Source of the DNA: Croceivirga sp.
GTDB taxonomy: Bacteria; Bacteroidota; Bacteroidia; Flavobacteriales; Flavobacteriaceae
Reading direction: 5' to 3'
Assembly: GCA_028284935.1 (NCBI GenBank)
Contig: JANQQQ010000016.1
Location: forward strand, 274,730-338,729
DNA: 64,000 nucleotides
The notes beneath the pieces were generated by a model. That model had not been told where the DNA came from, did no database searches, and saw only the letters and a program-made list of their open reading frames with translations. Numbering within the stretch: the stretch's first letter is position 1; each line of letters opens with the position of its first letter. Below are positions 1 to 8,054 of this stretch, piece after piece. The position numbers were made by a program, and so were the translations under genes.

Positions 1-269
1 AGGACGATGAAGGATATACCAAGTGGTATGTTTTACATGCAGAAGCCAATGCCATTTTGAAAGTTGCCGCTTCTACGCAATCAAGTGACGGGGCCACGCT
101 TTATGTCACACTATCACCCTGCACGGAGTGTAGCAAACTAATTCATCAATCAGGAATTAAAAGAGTGGTTTACCACACACAATATAAGGACGATTCGGGG
201 CTCAGATTTTTAGAACAGGCTGGGGTAGAAGTACTCCATATGCCCATAATTGAAGAAATGGTTGGGTAG
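1..269 (+). CDS. dCMP/cytidine-type deaminase, 3' part
   Basis: The reading frame is open from the left edge (first full codon at base 3), so the gene begins outside the window. Visible are the zinc/catalytic His-Ala-Glu triad (HAEANAI, about codons 13-19 of the visible part) and the second zinc motif PCTEC about 27 residues later. These define the cytidine/deoxycytidylate deaminase fold. The late position of HAE after a Y-x-x-H-A-E context and the short C-terminal tail suit the ComEB-type dCMP deaminases, which convert dCMP to dUMP for thymidylate synthesis. The substrate is inferred from family resemblance only; another zinc deaminase is possible. It lies about 95 bp upstream of the protease gene on the same strand. 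Confidence 0.8.
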   Translation, partial: DDEGYTKWYVLHAEANAILKVAASTQSSDGATLYVTLSPCTECSKLIHQSGIKRVVYHTQYKDDSGLRFLEQAGVEVLHMPIIEEMVG

Positions 270-364
270 CATATCTTAACCTTACAAGTTAGGTTTTGTT
301 TAAAGACAGATCTTGGATTATAATTGAATAAGTAAATAACCCCTCCCAAATCACGTAAATTGCT

Positions 365-1984
365 ATGAATAAAAAATACGGATATATATGGCCAACAGTT
401 TTGGCTTTGGTTTTGGCCATTGGCATTTTTATTGGGGGCAAACTACACTTCAACGACACGCCAGAAAGACTCTTTTCCACAAATTCAAAGAAGGATAAGC
501 TCAATAGACTTATAGACTACATTGACTATGAATATGTGGATGAGATTGATACCGATAGCATCGTTGATGTAACAGTAAACAATATTTTGGATAAACTCGA
601 CCCCCATTCCGTTTATATACCTAAAGAACAAATGGCCGCTATTGAGGAAAACATGAAGGGCGATTTTGTGGGGATAGGTATTCGCTTTAATAAGTTTCGT
701 GATACGGTCACTGTGGTCCGGACCATAAAGGATGGTCCAAGTGACAAAAAGGGACTAAAATCTGGGGATAAAATCCTAATGGCCAATGGTGACACCCTTT
801 ATGGGAAGAGAATTCCCAATAGCAGCTTGGTGGAGAAGCTCAAAGGACAGAGCGGAACCAAGGTGAGGCTAAAAGTGTTCCGTAAATCAGAAAATAGAGT
901 GTTCGACGTTACGTTAAAGCGGGATGTAGTGCCGATCCGAAGTGTGGATGCCACCTTTATGCTTACCAACGATGTGGGGTATTTGCGAATCAATCGTTTT
1001 GCTGAATCTACCTTTAAGGAATTCAAGGCTGCACTGTTCAATTTGGAAAAACGCGGGGCCAAAAAATTGGTTTTGGACCTTAGGGACAATCCGGGCGGTT
1101 ATTTGGGTATTGCTGAGAATATGGCGGATGAATTTTTGGAAGAGGGTAAGCTTATTCTTTTTACTAAAAATAAAAAGGGCAAAGTCAATAAAGCGTATGC
1201 AACGAATCGTGGTACATTTGAAAATAGACCAATATATGTTTTGATCAACGAACGTTCCGCTTCGGCCAGCGAAATCATTGCAGGGGCACTTCAGGATAAT
1301 GATGTGGGCACCATTGTAGGGCGCCGTTCCTTTGGCAAAGGTTTGGTGCAGCGCGAAATGGATTTGGGAGATGGTTCAGCAGTCCGTTTGACCGTTTCCC
1401 GGTATTACACACCAACAGGACGTTCCATCCAGAGGCCCTACAACAATGGAAATGAGGATTATTATCAGAAGTTTTTGGATCGTTATCACAGCGGGGAACT
1501 TGTTTCCGTAGATAGTATTAAAGTTGCCGATTCCCTTCGCTTTGTAACGCCAAAGGGAAAAATAGTGTACGGGGGCGGCGGGATTATACCGGATGTTTTT
1601 GTACCAATCGGTACTTTAGACGAGGAAAAAGTGGAAAGTCTGGACTCCTCAGGATTCTTTTCCGATTTTGTCTTTCGGTTCTTGGAATTGGACAGGAGCC
1701 GTTTTGATAATTATCCACAGAATGAGTTTATAGAGGAATATCGAGTGGACGATATCATTTTTGAACGCTTTATCGACTACCTCCTTAACCGTAACATCAA
1801 AATGGATTTTTACGGTAACGAAAGCAAAATAAAGACCTACTTAAAGGCAAACATTGCAGAGCAATTGTACTCTCCGGACTTGGCTTCCCAGATTAAGTCA
1901 GAACATGACCACATGTTGAAAAAAATCTTGGAGTTGGATAGGGAAGAACGGGCAATCAACCTAGAGGAGGTCCTTCAGGATTAA
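365..1984 (+). CDS. S41 C-terminal processing peptidase (Ctp/Prc type)
   Basis: A 539-aa serine protease anchored by an N-terminal hydrophobic segment (about residues 8-25), so the catalytic part probably lies in the periplasm. Next come the family motif D-P-H-S-x-Y-I-P near residue 80, a PDZ domain (about 95-185) and the S41 catalytic core. The nucleophile is Ser300 in a Ser-Ala-Ser-Glu motif and the general base is Lys325 in F-G-K-G. The 25-residue spacing is the one expected for a Ser/Lys dyad of this family. Members trim the C-termini of exported proteins. The start at 365 gives a good signal anchor. The gene is followed by a convergent gene only 2 bp away. Confidence 0.92.
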   Translation: MNKKYGYIWPTVLALVLAIGIFIGGKLHFNDTPERLFSTNSKKDKLNRLIDYIDYEYVDEIDTDSIVDVTVNNILDKLDPHSVYIPKEQMAAIEENMKGDFVGIGIRFNKFRDTVTVVRTIKDGPSDKKGLKSGDKILMANGDTLYGKRIPNSSLVEKLKGQSGTKVRLKVFRKSENRVFDVTLKRDVVPIRSVDATFMLTNDVGYLRINRFAESTFKEFKAALFNLEKRGAKKLVLDLRDNPGGYLGIAENMADEFLEEGKLILFTKNKKGKVNKAYATNRGTFENRPIYVLINERSASASEIIAGALQDNDVGTIVGRRSFGKGLVQREMDLGDGSAVRLTVSRYYTPTGRSIQRPYNNGNEDYYQKFLDRYHSGELVSVDSIKVADSLRFVTPKGKIVYGGGGIIPDVFVPIGTLDEEKVESLDSSGFFSDFVFRFLELDRSRFDNYPQNEFIEEYRVDDIIFERFIDYLLNRNIKMDFYGNESKIKTYLKANIAEQLYSPDLASQIKSEHDHMLKKILELDREERAINLEEVLQD

Positions 1985-1986
1985 AC

Positions 1987-2190
1987 CTATTTTTCCTTTA
2001 TTTTTTGTTCAATTTTTTTGGATGCCGATAAAATCAATAGCAATAAAATAGCACATACCGAGGCCAAAATGCCTATGCAGGCAATAAGGCTATCCCCCTC
2101 AAATACGTTATCAAAATCCAAAAGGGTAACATTGTAAATGGCTAGTCCCAAGGCAAGGAATAGCAGTATAATAAGAAGTTTTTTGTTCAT
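1987..2190 (-). CDS. Small two-helix membrane protein
   Basis: A 67-aa protein starting at the ATG at 2190, which places a hydrophobic segment immediately after M-N-K-K. A second hydrophobic stretch lies at about residues 35-55, followed by a lysine-rich tail, so both ends probably face the cytoplasm. An upstream start at 2208 would overlap MarC and add six non-hydrophobic residues, so it is less likely. It sits directly downstream of the marC-like gene on the same strand and is probably co-transcribed with it. No family recognised. Confidence 0.6.
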   Translation of the reverse strand: MNKKLLIILLFLALGLAIYNVTLLDFDNVFEGDSLIACIGILASVCAILLLLILSASKKIEQKIKEK

Positions 2191-2201
2191 TTTCCAAACG
2201 A

Positions 2202-2774
2202 TTAACAAAGTTGGCTCACGTTGGTGGCAAACAATTTCACGGCAATGGCCAATAAAATTACACCAAAAACCTTTCGGATAACGCTCAAGCCGTTTTTCCC
2301 TAGTACTTTTTCTATCCTTCTTGATGATTTCAGTACCAAATACACAAATAATACGTTCACCAAAATGGCAATAATAATGTTTTGAACTTCGTATTCAGCG
2401 CGTAGGGCTAAAATGGAAGTCATGGTGCCGGCACCCGCAATCAAAGGAAAGGCAATAGGGACTATGGATGCCGTTTCCGGTTCATCGTCCCTAAAAAGAG
2501 TAATGCCCAAGACCATCTCCACGGCCAAAAAGAAAATAACAAAGGCACCTGCCACTGCAAAGGAATTGACATCAATCCCAATGAGGTGAAGAATACGTTC
2601 CCCTACAAAAAGGAAGGAGATCATAATTCCTATGGCCACTAGGGAGGCCTTTTCCGATTGAATATGTCCAACTTTGTTTCGAAGTGATATAATGATAGGC
2701 ACACTTCCTAGGATATCGATTACAGCAAACAATATCATACTAGCCGTTGCAATTTCCTTAAAGCTAAATGTCAT
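2202..2774 (-). CDS. MarC family integral membrane protein
   Basis: A 190-aa protein with about six hydrophobic segments along its full length and the MarC-family stretch P-I-A-F-P-L-I-A-G-A-G-T-M-T near residues 107-120. The length matches the family (about 200 aa). MarC proteins are inner-membrane proteins of unsettled function; the old link to multiple antibiotic resistance has not held up generally, so no transport role is claimed here. It is divergent from the DUF3109 gene, with about 100 bp between them that carry the promoter of the latter. Confidence 0.85.
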   Translation of the reverse strand: MTFSFKEIATASMILFAVIDILGSVPIIISLRNKVGHIQSEKASLVAIGIMISFLFVGERILHLIGIDVNSFAVAGAFVIFFLAVEMVLGITLFRDDEPETASIVPIAFPLIAGAGTMTSILALRAEYEVQNIIIAILVNVLFVYLVLKSSRRIEKVLGKNGLSVIRKVFGVILLAIAVKLFATNVSQLC

Positions 2775-2835
2775 GATGCCATGTTTTGGTTTAAAAAAGC
2801 AGCAAATCTACGTTCAAAAAAGGAGGATTGGATGA

Positions 2836-2869
2836 TTTGATAAGAACAAAATTTCTATCCTTAATTTTG
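2836..2869 (+). promoter_or_regulatory. Bacteroidota-type promoter for the DUF3109 gene
   Basis: TTTG at 2836-2839 and TAATTTTG at 2862-2869 match the Bacteroidota -33 (TTTG) and -7 (TAnnTTTG) boxes with 22 bp between them. The start codon at 2874 follows 5 bp later, so the transcript would have a very short leader. Motif match only. Confidence 0.5.
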
Positions 2870-2873
2870 TTTC

Positions 2874-3443
2874 ATGTTTCAAATCTCCAACACTCTGATT
2901 TCAGAGGAAATTTTGGAAAACGACTTTGTTTGCAATTTAAGCGCGTGCAAAGGTGCGTGCTGTGTAGAGGGGCAGTCTGGAGCTCCCCTTGAAGAGGAGG
3001 AGACCAAGATTTTACAAGATAGCTATGAAAAGGTAAAACCTTATCTTAGGAAAGAAGGGATTGAGGCCATAGAGGCTCAGGGACCTTTTGTGAAAGGTTT
3101 GGATGGGGAATGGGAAACCCCATTGGTCAATGACAAGGAATGTGCCTATGTTACCTTTGATAATAAGGGCATTGCCAAATGTGGATTGGAAGAAGCGTAC
3201 AATACTGGGGCCACAGATTGGAAAAAGCCTATCTCCTGCCATTTATATCCCATTCGAACACGAAAATACTCAGCGTTCACGGCAGTGAACTATCATAAAT
3301 GGGCCATCTGTGACCCCGCCTGTTCGTTGGGGGAGGAACTAAAAGTACCCATCTATAAATTTGTCAAAGAGGCTTTGGTAAGAAAGTTTGGACAGGTTTG
3401 GTACAATGAACTGGAATTGGTGGCCAAGGAACATATTAAATAG
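2874..3443 (+). CDS. DUF3109 family cysteine-cluster protein
   Basis: A 189-aa soluble protein. Near residue 22 it has a cysteine cluster (C-N-L-S-A-C-K-G-A-C-C), and further cysteines occur near residues 88, 102, 121, 145 and 149. This arrangement is typical of DUF3109, related to the YkgJ putative zinc or iron-sulfur cysteine-cluster proteins. The biochemical role is unknown. The gene overlaps the convergent histidine-kinase gene by 8 bp at the 3' end, which is common in compact flavobacterial genomes. Confidence 0.85.
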   Translation: MFQISNTLISEEILENDFVCNLSACKGACCVEGQSGAPLEEEETKILQDSYEKVKPYLRKEGIEAIEAQGPFVKGLDGEWETPLVNDKECAYVTFDNKGIAKCGLEEAYNTGATDWKKPISCHLYPIRTRKYSAFTAVNYHKWAICDPACSLGEELKVPIYKFVKEALVRKFGQVWYNELELVAKEHIK

Positions 3444-5406
3444 TCGGTATTTCCAGAACAACTTTGGTGCCTTTGGCATTTCCCTCATCATCATATAAGT
3501 CGATAATCTCTACATCAAAACCGTGTTGATAGTCTTTGGCAAAATTTGCAAGACGTTCCTTGGTATTGTCAATGCCGACAGACTTTCTCTTTAGCACTCG
3601 ATTTTCCTTTATTTTTTCCGATACAGCCCGGCCCACCCCATTGTCAACGATACTAATGAGCATGTGGATATCATCTTTTTTTGAGATGTTTAACCAAAGC
3701 TTTTTTTCTCCTTCTTTTGCGGATAGGCCGTGCCAAATGGCATTTTCCAGAAAGGGCTGTAGTACCAAAGATGGAATTTTGACCCTATCCGGGTCCATGC
3801 CATCCTCAACCTTTATGCTGTAATCAATACCTTCGGAGAAACGGATGTTTTCAATATTCAAATACAGTTCAACAGTTTCCAATTCCTCAGCCAAGGTAGT
3901 TTCCCTTAGGCTGGAACCATCCAAAATTCTCCGAACCAGTTTAGAGAACTTATTGAGATAGTGCACAGCATTTTTTTTGTCGTTATTGATAATGTACAGC
4001 TTTATGGAATTTAGGGAATTGAACAGAAAATGGGGGTTCATTTGACTACGCAACATATTCTGCTCCAAGCTCATCACCTTTTTTTCGTAGTTGGATTGGT
4101 ACTGTCGATACATAATGAACAGGATGGTGCCTACCAATCCTATGACCAGTGCGCTTACTAAAATAGTGGTTTGATTACGACGCAAACGCAGTTTTACCAG
4201 TTCATTTTCGTTGGCAAGATTGGATATTTCATTATCGCGTTTTTGGGATTCATAACGCAATATCAGGTCATTGATGTAGCGAAGGTTACGTTCATCCTTA
4301 ATCTTTTTATCCAATTCTTCTGCCGATTGGTAATACTCCAACGCTTTTTCATAATTTCCTTTTTTCGTCTCGAGTCGTGAAAGAAGTCGTCTGGCATAAA
4401 CAACATTACGGGTTAACGAATTATCAGTGGACATTTTTAGGCCGCGTTGCATTTCCTTTTCCGCTTGCTTTAGGTCCCCCAGTTCCATACGTGCCCATCC
4501 GGTATTGATCAATACTACCGACCATATGAGTTTATCTTTCTCTTTTGCGACAGGTTCGGCAAGTTGTTCCAAAAGGGACAGCGCTTCTTGATAATTATCC
4601 CTTTTCAAATAAATCTGGGCGATACCATTTTTGGAAAAAACCTTTCCATAGGTGTTGTTGATTTCTTCATTGAGGGCCAAAGCCTTTTGATATTGTACAA
4701 GAGCACCGTCCAAATCCCCTTTTTGTTCCAAACAGTCTCCTATATTCTGGTTGTTTATCGCAAGCCCCAATTTGTTTTCCAACCGTCCTTCGAGTTCAAG
4801 GGCACGTTGAAATTGTGCTATGGCCAAATCATATTGCCCCAAAAGTTTATAAAGATTACCGATACTGTTGAGGGCCACATTGATGTTTCTCTTGATATGT
4901 GTCGAGGGATTTTTAATGGATTCGGCTACCTCCAAGGCTCTCTGGTTATAATCCAAAGCTGTTTTAATCGCATCCGTTCTTCTATAGACCACGCCAATCA
5001 TGTTCAGGCTAAAGACTTCGAACTCCTTGTTGTTGATTTTTTGTGCCAGTTCAAGCCCCGATTGGTGAAGTTCCAGGGCTCTTTTGAATTCTGATAAGTA
5101 GCGGTAAACGGTCCCTTTTTGGTTGATAAGGTATGAAATGACTTCGGGATGGAGGGACTCATCCAAGTTGTTCAAAATTTTATTGATGGCCACGGTATCC
5201 CTCTTAAAAGACCGTAAGGCACCATCAATTTTGGCATATGACTTTGGATTTTCCCGAAGTATTGTTTGGATGCTTTGATCGAGGGTAGGCTTTTGGGAAG
5301 TGAAAGACAGAAAACCAAAACAGGTTAATATGCAAATAAGACCAAGATTTTTTCTTGGCCTTATCTTACTATGGTAATGGATGTTGTCTTTCGATGGAAA
5401 TGGCAT
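3436..5406 (-). CDS. TPR sensor histidine kinase, LytS-type
   Basis: A 656-aa membrane kinase. A signal-like segment (about residues 20-38) precedes a long run of tetratricopeptide repeats (about 60-390) that probably sits outside the inner membrane. One transmembrane helix follows at about 408-430, then a His_kinase (LytS/YpdA) domain with the phospho-acceptor His459 in M-N-P-H-F-L-F-N-S-L-N. An HATPase domain with D-N-G-V-G closes the protein. The TPR part is proposed to sense a protein or peptide ligand (inference). The gene lies 9 bp downstream of the LytTR regulator, so the two form a two-component operon. Confidence 0.9.
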   Translation of the reverse strand: MPFPSKDNIHYHSKIRPRKNLGLICILTCFGFLSFTSQKPTLDQSIQTILRENPKSYAKIDGALRSFKRDTVAINKILNNLDESLHPEVISYLINQKGTVYRYLSEFKRALELHQSGLELAQKINNKEFEVFSLNMIGVVYRRTDAIKTALDYNQRALEVAESIKNPSTHIKRNINVALNSIGNLYKLLGQYDLAIAQFQRALELEGRLENKLGLAINNQNIGDCLEQKGDLDGALVQYQKALALNEEINNTYGKVFSKNGIAQIYLKRDNYQEALSLLEQLAEPVAKEKDKLIWSVVLINTGWARMELGDLKQAEKEMQRGLKMSTDNSLTRNVVYARRLLSRLETKKGNYEKALEYYQSAEELDKKIKDERNLRYINDLILRYESQKRDNEISNLANENELVKLRLRRNQTTILVSALVIGLVGTILFIMYRQYQSNYEKKVMSLEQNMLRSQMNPHFLFNSLNSIKLYIINNDKKNAVHYLNKFSKLVRRILDGSSLRETTLAEELETVELYLNIENIRFSEGIDYSIKVEDGMDPDRVKIPSLVLQPFLENAIWHGLSAKEGEKKLWLNISKKDDIHMLISIVDNGVGRAVSEKIKENRVLKRKSVGIDNTKERLANFAKDYQHGFDVEIIDLYDDEGNAKGTKVVLEIPTI

Positions 5407-5415
5407 TCACATAAG

Positions 5416-6150
5416 TTATAATAAATCCAGAAAATCAGATTTTTTTTGTCTGGAGACTGGGATTTTGTGGTTAGTTTTCAAAATAACGTAACCATCGGTT
5501 TTGAGGAACTCTTTTATTTTTCCCAAGTTTACGATAAAAGAATTATGTATTCTGAAAAAGGATTCCGACGGCAAGATTTGATTGACTTCCTTTAATTTTT
5601 TTGTTAAAAGGATTTTCTGCCCATCCTGAAGGTACAAGGTGCTGTAATTCCCATCAGATTCGGCATATAGAATTTCTTCGCTCTCCAAAAAAAGAAGTTT
5701 CCCATCAGTGTTTATGGTAATCTTTTTATCCAAGGATTTCGAGTTGAAATTTAATAGTATTTGCTCTAATTTTTCTGCCGTTTGGTTTTTATCATTGAAT
5801 TTTTTGATTTTGGTAATCGTGTCGTTCAAATCGTCACTGTCGATGGGTTTTAGCAAATAATCAATGGCCTGATTCTTCAAGGCTTTAAGTGCATATTGAT
5901 TATATGCGGTGGTAATTACCACCGGAAAATTTTTGTTCTTTAGGTTTTTAATGAATTGAAAACCATCCATAATGGGCATTTCAATGTCCAGGAAAAGGCA
6001 ATCGGGAGTATTTCGCTCCAAATAACCCAGCGCTTCATGGGCATCGGTAAAAGAGGCCACTACTTTAACTTCATCACTAAGATTACTTAGTTCCCAACTT
6101 AAGCTTTCCAGTGCCTTTGCCTCATCATCCACTAAGACAGCTTCCAACAT
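5416..6150 (-). CDS. LytTR family response regulator
   Basis: A 244-aa regulator with an N-terminal receiver domain (acidic pocket at residues 8-9, phospho-acceptor Asp55 in L-D-I-E-M-P, K-P near residue 102) and a C-terminal LytTR DNA-binding domain (about 140-244) with the usual F-F-R-I-H-N-S-F-I-V-N core. It is first in the operon with the TPR kinase. Targets are not visible. A TAACGTTA palindrome lies about 30 bp upstream at 6181-6188, but such short palindromes occur elsewhere in the window. Confidence 0.92.
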   Translation of the reverse strand: MLEAVLVDDEAKALESLSWELSNLSDEVKVVASFTDAHEALGYLERNTPDCLFLDIEMPIMDGFQFIKNLKNKNFPVVITTAYNQYALKALKNQAIDYLLKPIDSDDLNDTITKIKKFNDKNQTAEKLEQILLNFNSKSLDKKITINTDGKLLFLESEEILYAESDGNYSTLYLQDGQKILLTKKLKEVNQILPSESFFRIHNSFIVNLGKIKEFLKTDGYVILKTNHKIPVSRQKKSDFLDLL

Positions 6151-6429
6151 AAAAATTCAAATAATATGAGCCGATAAAAGTAACGTTAATAAGTATTGCT
6201 TGCTCAGAATTATGTGCATTTGGGCCGTTTAGGATTATAATTGGACCAAAATTGGGCAAAAATGGAATAAAACAATATTTCTACGGAATTGATGATTTCA
6301 TTGCTTCAATCATCGTCTAGATTCCATTTGTACACGTTTTTGTACCAATTATACATCGAGCAGCAGATGGAAAAGGGCCGGAAGTTAATTTTAACACTCA
6401 AAGAAGTTCGACCAAGTAACCAAACCAAA

Positions 6430-6558
6430 ATGAGAAAGTCGTTGATTTTGTTCCTTATATTTTTGGCCACATTAATTTTTGCCGCCTTGACTGAAAATAA
6501 GATAAACGGTACAGCATTGGATGCGGATACCGTGGCCATTACAACAAATAACAAATAG
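6430..6558 (+). CDS. Possible small secreted peptide
   Basis: A 42-codon frame starts at the ATG at 6430. M-R-K-S is followed by a strongly hydrophobic segment of about 15 residues and then a polar tail rich in Asn, Thr and Asp. This is the layout of a signal peptide plus a short exported piece, or of a single-helix small membrane protein. The frame is open further upstream to 6289, but that part has no protein-like character. It is divergent from the LytTR operon. No homologous family recognised, and the frame could be chance. Confidence 0.4.
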   Translation: MRKSLILFLIFLATLIFAALTENKINGTALDADTVAITTNNK

Positions 6559-7121
6559 ATATGGGATTTACCAGCCATCGTACGGCCGACCAAATATGCG
6601 TAAGCATGTGAATATACAAAATAGTTAATGTCGCTTTCTTGCCATGACCTTCTTAGGTTTCGGGGGAACTACCTGAAAGGTCGGAACAAATACAGAGCGG
6701 CATTGGCCGTACGATTTGGTGGTAGACTGGTAATGGGGACCAAGAGGAATAGTCATATATCCTACTTGGTTTTTTTGTTCTTTTTCCAAATGTTCAAAAC
6801 GTAACGATATAGGAAATAGTGGCAATAAAAAGCTTGGCCATTTTCACATTTCAACAGTAGCTGTTAAAAACTTGGGGCACGTTTTAACCGAATAAACTTC
6901 GGACTTTGGTCTCATTTATGGATCTTTGTCGATATCCCTTAAGAGCAATTTGCGGGAAGATGGAAAGCCTACGAATGACCTTATTCAAAAACGAAGAAAT
7001 TTGATGTAAAGGTTGAAAGAAATGAGCAGGCCACGGTTAGTAAAAAGTAGGTGATGCTTCGAATAAAATAATTGGCAAGCTGGAAGCCAATTTGTTAGGT
7101 GATAGTGTTTATTTAATTAAG

Positions 7122-7159
7122 GCGCCCCGAGAAGATGGTTTCTTTTTGGGGTGTTTTTT
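7122..7159 (+). terminator. Possible rho-independent terminator
   Basis: GCGCCCC pairs imperfectly with GGGGTGT across a partly paired interior (GAGAA against TTTCT) and is followed by a run of T. It could end transcripts entering from the 6.4 kb region. No intact gene lies directly upstream, so its use is uncertain. Confidence 0.35.
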
Positions 7160-7334
7160 ACCTTGAAATTTGGGTTTGGTACTATTCGGACAATTCTTTT
7201 TGTCTTGGGCGCTTACTTATTTTAAGGTAAACGAGCCGGGCCAAAAGCAGCCATATCATTTAATTGACGATTTAGGATAAATGAATAACGCGGAAAGACC
7301 CGTTTATGGTATGGAAGTAAAAACCTATTCGATA

Positions 7335-7370
7335 AAAAACCTTGCCCAATAAAAATTGGGAACGGTTTTT
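7335..7370 (-). terminator. Terminator of the locus A GMC operon
   Basis: A near-perfect hairpin: AAAAACC, then CCCAAT paired with ATTGGG, then GGTTTTT. Read on the minus strand it ends in a T run and lies 25 bp after the stop of the small-subunit gene at 7396. Confidence 0.7.
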
Positions 7371-7395
7371 ATGCCATCACAAATGAAAAAAATGG

Positions 7396-8049
7396 CTACA
7401 GGGACCATGCTTTTCCTTCGGTAAGCTCATTTAAATCACCACAGGCTATATATTCCCCGGGGACAGGGAGGTAGGCCAAAACCTCTTCCCCGACATACTC
7501 CGAGCTTTTGTAGGCCCAAATAGTAATGCCCCGTATGTTATTAGCGAATGCATAACACGCTATTTCATCATCCAATTCGGCTTCTTCGCCTTTCATAACG
7601 GCCTCCATATATTCGCCGATGGCTTCTCCTTGGGCCTCTTCTTCATCACTGGTGCGTTTGGCCAAATACTTGTCCAACAAAGGTTCAAAATCCTCTGCTT
7701 CGACATCCATCAAGGCGTCTTTGCCAGATTCGTTTAAGAGGGTATCCATGAATTTGTCCATGAGCAGTTTTGTAAAAGCTTGCTGTTCGGATGGGAGCAC
7801 CTCATTGGCATATTGGTCTATGAATAGGTGCACATTGACTTCGGTTGCCGAAGGGGTATCCGTTTTTGGTAAAATTACATCCACCATTTGTGCCAGGGCA
7901 TATCCCTTGTCCTTATCAAAAAATGAAGGAACCCATTCCGCATACTGGGGTTTTTCTTTACAGGATTGCAGAACGCTCAACAGCGTGGGTACAGCGGCGG
8001 CATAGCCGAATGCCATTCCCATATTTTTAAGTGCCGATCTTCTCTTCAT
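7396..8049 (-). CDS. Gluconate 2-dehydrogenase subunit 3-like small subunit
   Basis: A 217-aa protein of the gluconate 2-dehydrogenase subunit 3 family. Its N-terminus is a Tat-like signal (M-K-R-R-S-A-L-K-N-M-G) with a hydrophobic stretch ending in L-Q-S-C, a plausible lipobox cysteine near residue 30. In characterised FAD sugar dehydrogenases this small subunit carries the Tat signal and exports the signal-less flavoprotein with it. Here it starts 5 bp after the GMC gene ends, which supports one complex made of the two products. The physical pairing is inference from that precedent and the gene order. Confidence 0.85.
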   Translation of the reverse strand: MKRRSALKNMGMAFGYAAAVPTLLSVLQSCKEKPQYAEWVPSFFDKDKGYALAQMVDVILPKTDTPSATEVNVHLFIDQYANEVLPSEQQAFTKLLMDKFMDTLLNESGKDALMDVEAEDFEPLLDKYLAKRTSDEEEAQGEAIGEYMEAVMKGEEAELDDEIACYAFANNIRGITIWAYKSSEYVGEEVLAYLPVPGEYIACGDLNELTEGKAWSL

Positions 8050-8054
8050 AACAA

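Larger units (their letters stand above)
6559..7395. other. Gene-poor stretch with degenerate coding-like segments
   Basis: About 840 bp with no convincing intact gene. A frame on the minus strand (6625-6825) would give 66 aa with a basic, proline-rich C-terminus, but I recognise nothing in it. Between about 6950 and 7166, plausible protein-like stretches lie in different frames and are broken by stops. The last one ends with a TGA at 7164-7166. This could be an eroded gene or chance. Two hairpins near the right end are listed separately. Confidence 0.35.

Noticed and set aside
4564-5094. A 176-codon plus-strand frame within the TPR kinase gene
   Set aside because: Antisense to regular TPR repeats of an intact kinase; no independent evidence of coding.
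6181-6188. TAACGTTA palindrome upstream of the first LytTR operon as a regulator binding site
   Set aside because: Similar short AACGTT sequences occur at several unrelated places in the window, so it carries little weight.
6625-6825. A 66-codon minus-strand frame in the gene-poor stretch
   Set aside because: Basic, proline-rich tail and no recognisable family, signal or start context; kept only as a remark under the gene-poor stretch.
7619-8030. Long open frames on the plus strand opposite the small-subunit and GMC genes
   Set aside because: They lie antisense to genes with clear family motifs and have no motif or start context of their own; shadow frames.
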